A DNA stretch of 55,546 nt from Pseudomonadota bacterium (GTDB lineage: Bacteria > Myxococcota_A > UBA796 > GCA-2862545), in the NCBI GenBank assembly GCA_005776945.1, contig SXOB01000073.1:1-55546 (forward strand), read 5' to 3'. Under the pieces are notes generated by a model that worked only from the letters and a program-made list of their open reading frames with translations, did no database searches and was not told where the DNA came from. Positions 51,863-55,546 of the stretch are shown here, in pieces. The position numbers and the translations under genes are program-made. How positions within the stretch are numbered: the first letter of the stretch is position 1; every line of letters begins with the position of its first letter.

Positions 51863-52227
51863 TTGAGGCTCCCGTCGGGACCCGTACGCGCTTGGGCAGC
51901 GACGCGCACCTTCATCGTGGCCGATCCGGCCCCCAAGGCCACGTCATAGGCGCAGGCGACGCGCCGACTGGCATCCTCCTCGACCTGCAGCCCGCAACCC
52001 GTCGGGTCGAAGCCGTGAACCGCCAGTTCGGCTGCGAGCCGCGCTTCGGCACGCTCCCGTCCGAAGTCCCGCCAATCGAGGGCCACGGCTCGAACGATGC
52101 GCTCAAGCGCCATATCGTCACGCAACGCGGGCCAAACCCACGCAGCGGCCCCCCCGAGGAGCACGACGAACGCGACGCCCGCAGCCAGGGCGCCGTTGCG
52201 CGACCAGCGGCGGAGTCGCTCCCGCAC
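51859..52227 (-). CDS. Small membrane-anchored protein of unknown function
   Basis: A 122-residue protein. A basic N-terminus (RERLRRWSRNG) is followed by a single membrane helix (about 13-33), then a periplasmic domain of about 90 residues with two cysteines (GCGLQVEED and VACAYDVAL) that may form a disulfide. It begins at a GTG that directly follows the lepA stop and overlaps pyrB. It is not recognised, and its contact with lepA and pyrB suggests only shared transcription. Confidence 0.6.
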   Translation of the reverse strand: MRERLRRWSRNGALAAGVAFVVLLGGAAAWVWPALRDDMALERIVRAVALDWRDFGRERAEARLAAELAVHGFDPTGCGLQVEEDASRRVACAYDVALGAGSATMKVRVAAQARTGPDGSLK

Positions 52228-54033
52228 CTAATCCTCACCGAGGCGGAGGACCGCCAGGAACGCCTCTTGCGGGATTTCGACGGTGCCCACCGCCTTCATC
52301 CGCGTCTTGCCTTCCGTCTGTGTGTCCAGGAGCTTTCTCTTGCGGCTGATGTCGCCCCCGTAGCACTTGGCCGTCACGTCTTTGCGGAGCGCCTTGACCG
52401 TAGTTCGGCTGATCACCTTCGAGCCGATCGCGGCCTGGACGGCCACCTCGTACATCTGCCGTGGAATGAACTCCTTGAGTTTCCGCGTGAGTTCGGTGCC
52501 CTTGTAGTAGCTCTGGTCACGGTGACACAGGATGCTGAGTGCGTCGACGAGATCGCCGTTGAGAAGGATGTCGACCTTGACCAGGTCGTCCTCCACCCAC
52601 TCCTTGATCTCGTAGTCCATGCTCGCGTAGCCCTTGCTCACGGACTTGAGCCTGTCGAAGAAATCGAAGACGATTTCCGCGTAGGGAATGTCGTAGACGA
52701 GGACGATTCGACCCGGCGTCGTGACCTGGAAATCGCGCTGCCGCCCCCGCCGCTCCTCGCAGAGCTTCAGCACCGGCCCCACCCACGCCTCCGGCATGTG
52801 CAGCGTGACGCAGGAGATGGGCTCGAGAATGGAGCCCACCTCGCCCAGCGGGGGCAGCTGAGACGGGCTGCGAATTTCCAACGTGGAGCCGTCTCGTTTG
52901 ACCACCCGGTAGACGACGCTCGGCGCCGAGCTGATCAGGTCGAGGTCGTACTCGCGCTCAAGGCGCTCTTGCGTGACCTCCATGTGCAGGAGGCCGAGGA
53001 ATCCGACGCGAAAACCCAAGCCCAAGGCGTCGGACACATCGGGTTCGACCGACAAGCTCGCGTCGTTGAGCCGCAGCTTGTCCAGCGCGTCGCGCAGCGG
53101 GCCGTAGTCGTTGCTGTCCACCGGGTAGATGCCAGAGAACACCATCGGTTTGACCGCCTGGAACCCGTCCAACGCCGTTGTCGCCGGTCGCACGAAGGTC
53201 GTGATCGTGTCGCCTACGCGCGCATCGCGGATGTCCTTGACGTTCGCGATGACGAATCCGACTTCGCCGACCGAAAGTTGGGCACGACTTTCGGCCGCCG
53301 GCCGGAAGACGCCAAGCTTGCCGACCTCGTACTTGCCGCCCGTGGCCATGAGCAAGATGCGCTCGCCCACCTTGATTGTGCCCGCCATCACGCGGACCAA
53401 GCAGACGACGCCCACGTAGGGGTCGAACCAGCTGTCGACAATCAGAGCCTGAAGGGGTCCATTTGCGTCTCCGACAGGCGGCGGGACGCGCTGGACCACG
53501 GCCTCCAGCAGGGCCTCGACGCCGACACCGGTCTTCGCCGAGACGAGCACCGCGCCATCGGTCTCGAGGCCGATGCCGTCCCGTACCTGTTGCAGGACGG
53601 CTTCGGGGTCGGCGCTTGGCAGATCGATCTTGTTGACGACCGGGATGATCTCGAGGTCGTTCGCAAGCGCCAGGTAGACGTTGGCAAGCGTTTGGGCCTC
53701 GACGCCTTGGGCGGCGTCGATCACGAGCAACGCCCCCTCACACGCAGACAGGGACCGGCTCACTTCGTAGGTGAAGTCGACGTGGCCAGGTGTGTCGATG
53801 AGGTTGAGAACGTAGTCCAAGCCGTCTTTGGCTCGGTAGTGCAACGAGGCCGTCTGGGCCTTGATGGTGATGCCGCGCTCGCGCTCCAACTCCATCGAGT
53901 CCAGCATCTGGTCCCGCATCTCCCGGTCCGACACAGCGCCGGTGAGCTGCAGGATCCGGTCGGCGAGCGTAGAATTGTCGTGATCGATGTGCGCGATGAT
54001 CGCGAAGTTCCGAATGCGATCTCGCTCGACCAC
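52228..54033 (-). CDS. lepA: Elongation factor 4 (LepA) with altered P-loop
   Basis: A 601-residue translational GTPase that acts on stalled or mistranslocated ribosomes. Most family features are intact: switch I (RGITIKAQT), [21 protein letters not shown], domain IV and the C-terminal RNA-binding domain ([36 protein letters not shown]). The P-loop is not. The usual AHIDHGKST reads AHIDHDNST, with Asp19 and Asn20 replacing the glycine and the phosphate-binding lysine. The GTG at 54031-54033 has GGGAGGG upstream and gives the expected length. Loss of the lysine should greatly weaken GTP hydrolysis. Two separate base changes in neighbouring codons make a single sequencing error less likely, but resequencing is needed. 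Confidence 0.93.
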   Translation of the reverse strand: MVERDRIRNFAIIAHIDHDNSTLADRILQLTGAVSDREMRDQMLDSMELERERGITIKAQTASLHYRAKDGLDYVLNLIDTPGHVDFTYEVSRSLSACEGALLVIDAAQGVEAQTLANVYLALANDLEIIPVVNKIDLPSADPEAVLQQVRDGIGLETDGAVLVSAKTGVGVEALLEAVVQRVPPPVGDANGPLQALIVDSWFDPYVGVVCLVRVMAGTIKVGERILLMATGGKYEVGKLGVFRPAAESRAQLSVGEVGFVIANVKDIRDARVGDTITTFVRPATTALDGFQAVKPMVFSGIYPVDSNDYGPLRDALDKLRLNDASLSVEPDVSDALGLGFRVGFLGLLHMEVTQERLEREYDLDLISSAPSVVYRVVKRDGSTLEIRSPSQLPPLGEVGSILEPISCVTLHMPEAWVGPVLKLCEERRGRQRDFQVTTPGRIVLVYDIPYAEIVFDFFDRLKSVSKGYASMDYEIKEWVEDDLVKVDILLNGDLVDALSILCHRDQSYYKGTELTRKLKEFIPRQMYEVAVQAAIGSKVISRTTVKALRKDVTAKCYGGDISRKRKLLDTQTEGKTRMKAVGTVEIPQEAFLAVLRLGED

Positions 54034-54090
54034 GCGCGCCCTCCCCGACTTGCTGCCTTGGGCCGCGATGCATATAGGCAGCGGCCCGAA

Positions 54091-54121
54091 ACCACAAGAT
54101 GTGGTGCCCGTTCCAGGCACC
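54091..54121 (+). promoter_or_regulatory. Two mutually exclusive hairpins in the rpsT leader
   Basis: ACCACA at 54091-54096 pairs with TGTGGT at 54100-54105 (3-base loop). GGTGCC at 54103-54108 pairs with GGCACC at 54116-54121. The two stems share bases 54103-54105, so only one can form. They lie just before the ribosome-binding site (GGAG) of rpsT. Ribosomal protein operons are often autoregulated; whether this one is cannot be told from one sequence. Confidence 0.3.
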
Positions 54122-54136
54122 CAGGCGGAGAGAGCG

Positions 54137-54406
54137 GTGGCGAACCATAAGGACGCGATCAAGCGGCACAAGCAGAACGAGAAGGCCCGCGTGGCCAACC
54201 GCACCTACCGGACCCAGATGCGCAACATCGTCAAGCGCGTCCGGGAACTCGTCGCGGCCGGCAAGGCCGACGAAGCCAACAGCACGCTGCGCACGGCCAC
54301 CAGCGTCATTCAGCGCGTTTGCGCCAAGGGCGTCATCCATCACAATCAAGCCGCCCGCCGGGTCGCGCGCTTGAACAAGGCCGTCAAGGCGCTCGCGACC
54401 GCCTGA
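54137..54406 (+). CDS. rpsT: 30S ribosomal protein S20
   Basis: An 89-residue basic helical protein that binds 16S rRNA. It has the family pattern [21 protein letters not shown] near the N-terminus and [20 protein letters not shown] at the C-terminus. The GTG at 54137-54139 was chosen because GGAG precedes it at a six-base gap and the length is right; a longer ATG reading was rejected. It converges with rsgA with two bases between the stops. Divergent from lepA, with a weak TATAGG -10 box near 54073. Confidence 0.95.
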   Translation: MANHKDAIKRHKQNEKARVANRTYRTQMRNIVKRVRELVAAGKADEANSTLRTATSVIQRVCAKGVIHHNQAARRVARLNKAVKALATA

Positions 54407-54408
54407 CG

Positions 54409-55332
54409 TCACCAGCCGCGGGCTCGCTTGGCGACCCGCTGAACGTCATCCAGTAAGCGCCGGTACGAAGCGACAAGGCGCGGGTCCGCATGCTCCGCCG
54501 CACAGCCCTGCTCGCCGGGCCGGTGCAGGCAGTCCCGCCAGGGGCAGTCCAAGTCACTCAGGCCCGGAAAGTGCCGGCGTAGGCTCTCGGGGTCTGCAAT
54601 GTGTGGGTTGAAGGTTCGCACGCCCGGCGCGTCGAGCATCTCGCCACCGCCAGGAAGCGCGAACGTGGTCGTCCCCGTCGTCGTGTGGCGGCCCGTGCCC
54701 CACGCCCGGGAAATCGGGGCTGTCTTGAGTTCCTCTTCGCCTGGACGCAGCGCGGAGATGATCGAGCTCTTGCCCGCGCCCGATGGCCCGACCACCGCCA
54801 CGGCACCGTCCGCCTGACCCGCGGCTTCGACAAGCGTCGCCATCCCCTCGCCGGTCTTCACCGACACCCTGTGCACCCGGACGCCCACGGCCTCACGGGA
54901 TGCCAACTCGGCCTCCACGTCGTCGGGGACTCCGAGGTCCACCTTGTTCAGGACCACGGTGGCGACCAATCCATCGGAGGCCGCTCCCACCAGAAAACGG
55001 TCGACCGTGCCGGCCCAAAAGGCCGGATCTCTCGCCGCAACCGCGATCCAGAGCCCTCCGACGTGGGACGCCAGGACCTCTTCACGGCCCCGCGGGTCGA
55101 ATCGGCGCAACACACCGGTGCGCGGATGGACGACGACGAGTCGCCCACCCCCGCCGGCCGATGGGCTCACCTCGACGCGGTCGCCGACCACCGCGACAAG
55201 ACCCGCCGATACGCAGCGCCACGGGTCCACCTCGCCCACGTCGACCAAGCAATCGCGACCTCGCGTGGCGATCACGCGCCCGGGCAGGCCCGATCGCACG
55301 TTGACGCTACTCCCCGTTCGGCCCCACGACAT
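54409..55332 (-). CDS. rsgA: Ribosome small subunit GTPase RsgA
   Basis: A 307-residue assembly GTPase that acts late in 30S maturation. The G motifs are circularly permuted, as expected: NKVDL first, then SVKTG, GPSGAGKSS, and DAPGV. An N-terminal OB domain precedes them. The C-terminal zinc knuckle is CPWRDCLHRPGEQGC, with one residue more than usual before the last cysteine. The ATG at 55330-55332 gives a normal length. The convergent rpsT gene lies two bases beyond its stop, and repeat copy B lies about 75 bp upstream. Confidence 0.95.
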   Translation of the reverse strand: MSWGRTGSSVNVRSGLPGRVIATRGRDCLVDVGEVDPWRCVSAGLVAVVGDRVEVSPSAGGGGRLVVVHPRTGVLRRFDPRGREEVLASHVGGLWIAVAARDPAFWAGTVDRFLVGAASDGLVATVVLNKVDLGVPDDVEAELASREAVGVRVHRVSVKTGEGMATLVEAAGQADGAVAVVGPSGAGKSSIISALRPGEEELKTAPISRAWGTGRHTTTGTTTFALPGGGEMLDAPGVRTFNPHIADPESLRRHFPGLSDLDCPWRDCLHRPGEQGCAAEHADPRLVASYRRLLDDVQRVAKRARGW

Positions 55333-55405
55333 GGCCCGCGATGGCCCGTTGTGGGTCCCACGTCAACCTCACGACACGGTCGCCTTACGATCCAGCGAGC
55401 CACGG

Positions 55406-55546
55406 GCCGGCGAGCGTGATGACCGGCGCCGTCCGTTGCGAGCCCGCGAGGGCGCCCGATCCCGCAAGGAACGGGGTGCAAGGCGAGGAAAGCCGTACCG
55501 TGCGTACGGCGACCGAGCCTGGGGTCCCCGTGACGCCGCGGGGCGG
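55406..55546. mobile_element. Second copy of the 224-bp repeat (copy B, cut by window edge)
   Basis: These 141 bp match repeat copy A in reverse complement (3810-3950) with about three differences and no gaps by eye. One difference lies in the loop of the CCGTAC/GTACGG hairpin, leaving the stem unchanged. Similarity begins abruptly at 55406. The left inverted end seen in copy A (about 37 bp) is missing or highly diverged here; the right end is outside the window. No gene is seen between rsgA (55332) and the window edge. Confidence 0.85.

Noticed and set aside
1..55546. Prophage, insertion sequence or CRISPR locus
   Set aside because: No transposase, integrase, phage structural gene or regularly spaced repeats were seen. 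The only mobile-looking sequence is the small repeat.

Overview
The window is GC-rich, very densely coded bacterial chromosome. Housekeeping genes (ftsH, tilS, polA, secDF/yajC, queA/tgt, greA, pyrB, lepA, rpsT, rsgA) sit beside an Mla-type lipid transport operon, several surface lipoproteins, a HEAT-cyclophilin protein, a 1,698-residue TPR protein and a membrane J-protein whose C-terminus resembles the AgmX/PglI type. This mix points to a Gram-negative bacterium, most likely Myxococcota or a related deltaproteobacterial lineage. That placement is inferred from gene content; no rRNA is present. No phage, transposase or CRISPR locus was seen.

Layout. 1-3726 (minus): HEAT-cyclophilin, RNHCP protein, tilS, ftsH (cut by the window edge). 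3764-3987: a 224-bp repeat with perfect 17-bp inverted ends; a near-identical copy is cut by the right edge of the window and a worn end lies at 10142-10178. 3995-6795: LOG-family protein, a decayed gene fragment and an arylsulfotransferase-like lipoprotein. 6800-12582 (minus): two paralogous lipoproteins, polA and a deoxynucleoside kinase. 12645-13715: secreted protein of unknown function. 13807-23388 (minus): envelope protein, mlaE, mlaF, mlaD and the giant TPR protein. 23450-27391: tRNA-Thr, acyltransferase, a protease and thioredoxin-like lipoprotein pair (minus), glutamate-cysteine ligase. 27398-33994 (minus): yajC-secD-secF, secreted protein, PIN-PhoH, RlmB-type methyltransferase. 34055-37694: queA, tgt, S1-domain protein. 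37695-38977 (minus): family 4 uracil-DNA glycosylase and Maf.

39075-46005 is the most distinctive part. Five same-strand genes encode an Hsp70 whose lid is replaced by a von Willebrand A domain, a GrpE-like exchange factor, a second lid-less Hsp70, a membrane J-domain protein with PEGA-like and AgmX/PglI-like C-terminal parts, and a TPR protein carrying a zincin-type metalloprotease. Three of the four junctions are 4-bp start/stop overlaps. It reads as a complete, dedicated Hsp70 machine with its own exchange factor, J-protein, possible metal-dependent adhesion module and protease.

45914-55332 holds an alpha/beta hydrolase, tRNA-Ala, a RecG-like protein with destroyed helicase motifs, greA, a degenerate dihydroorotase, pyrB, a small membrane protein, lepA with an altered P-loop, rpsT and rsgA.

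Three themes recur. Genes are packed with start/stop overlaps of the form NTGA, and convergent genes nearly touch. Several exported proteins begin with extremely short, almost uncharged signal peptides. Several proteins from enzyme families have lost the residues that define catalysis (RecG-like, dihydroorotase-like, the PolA proofreading domain, the LepA P-loop).
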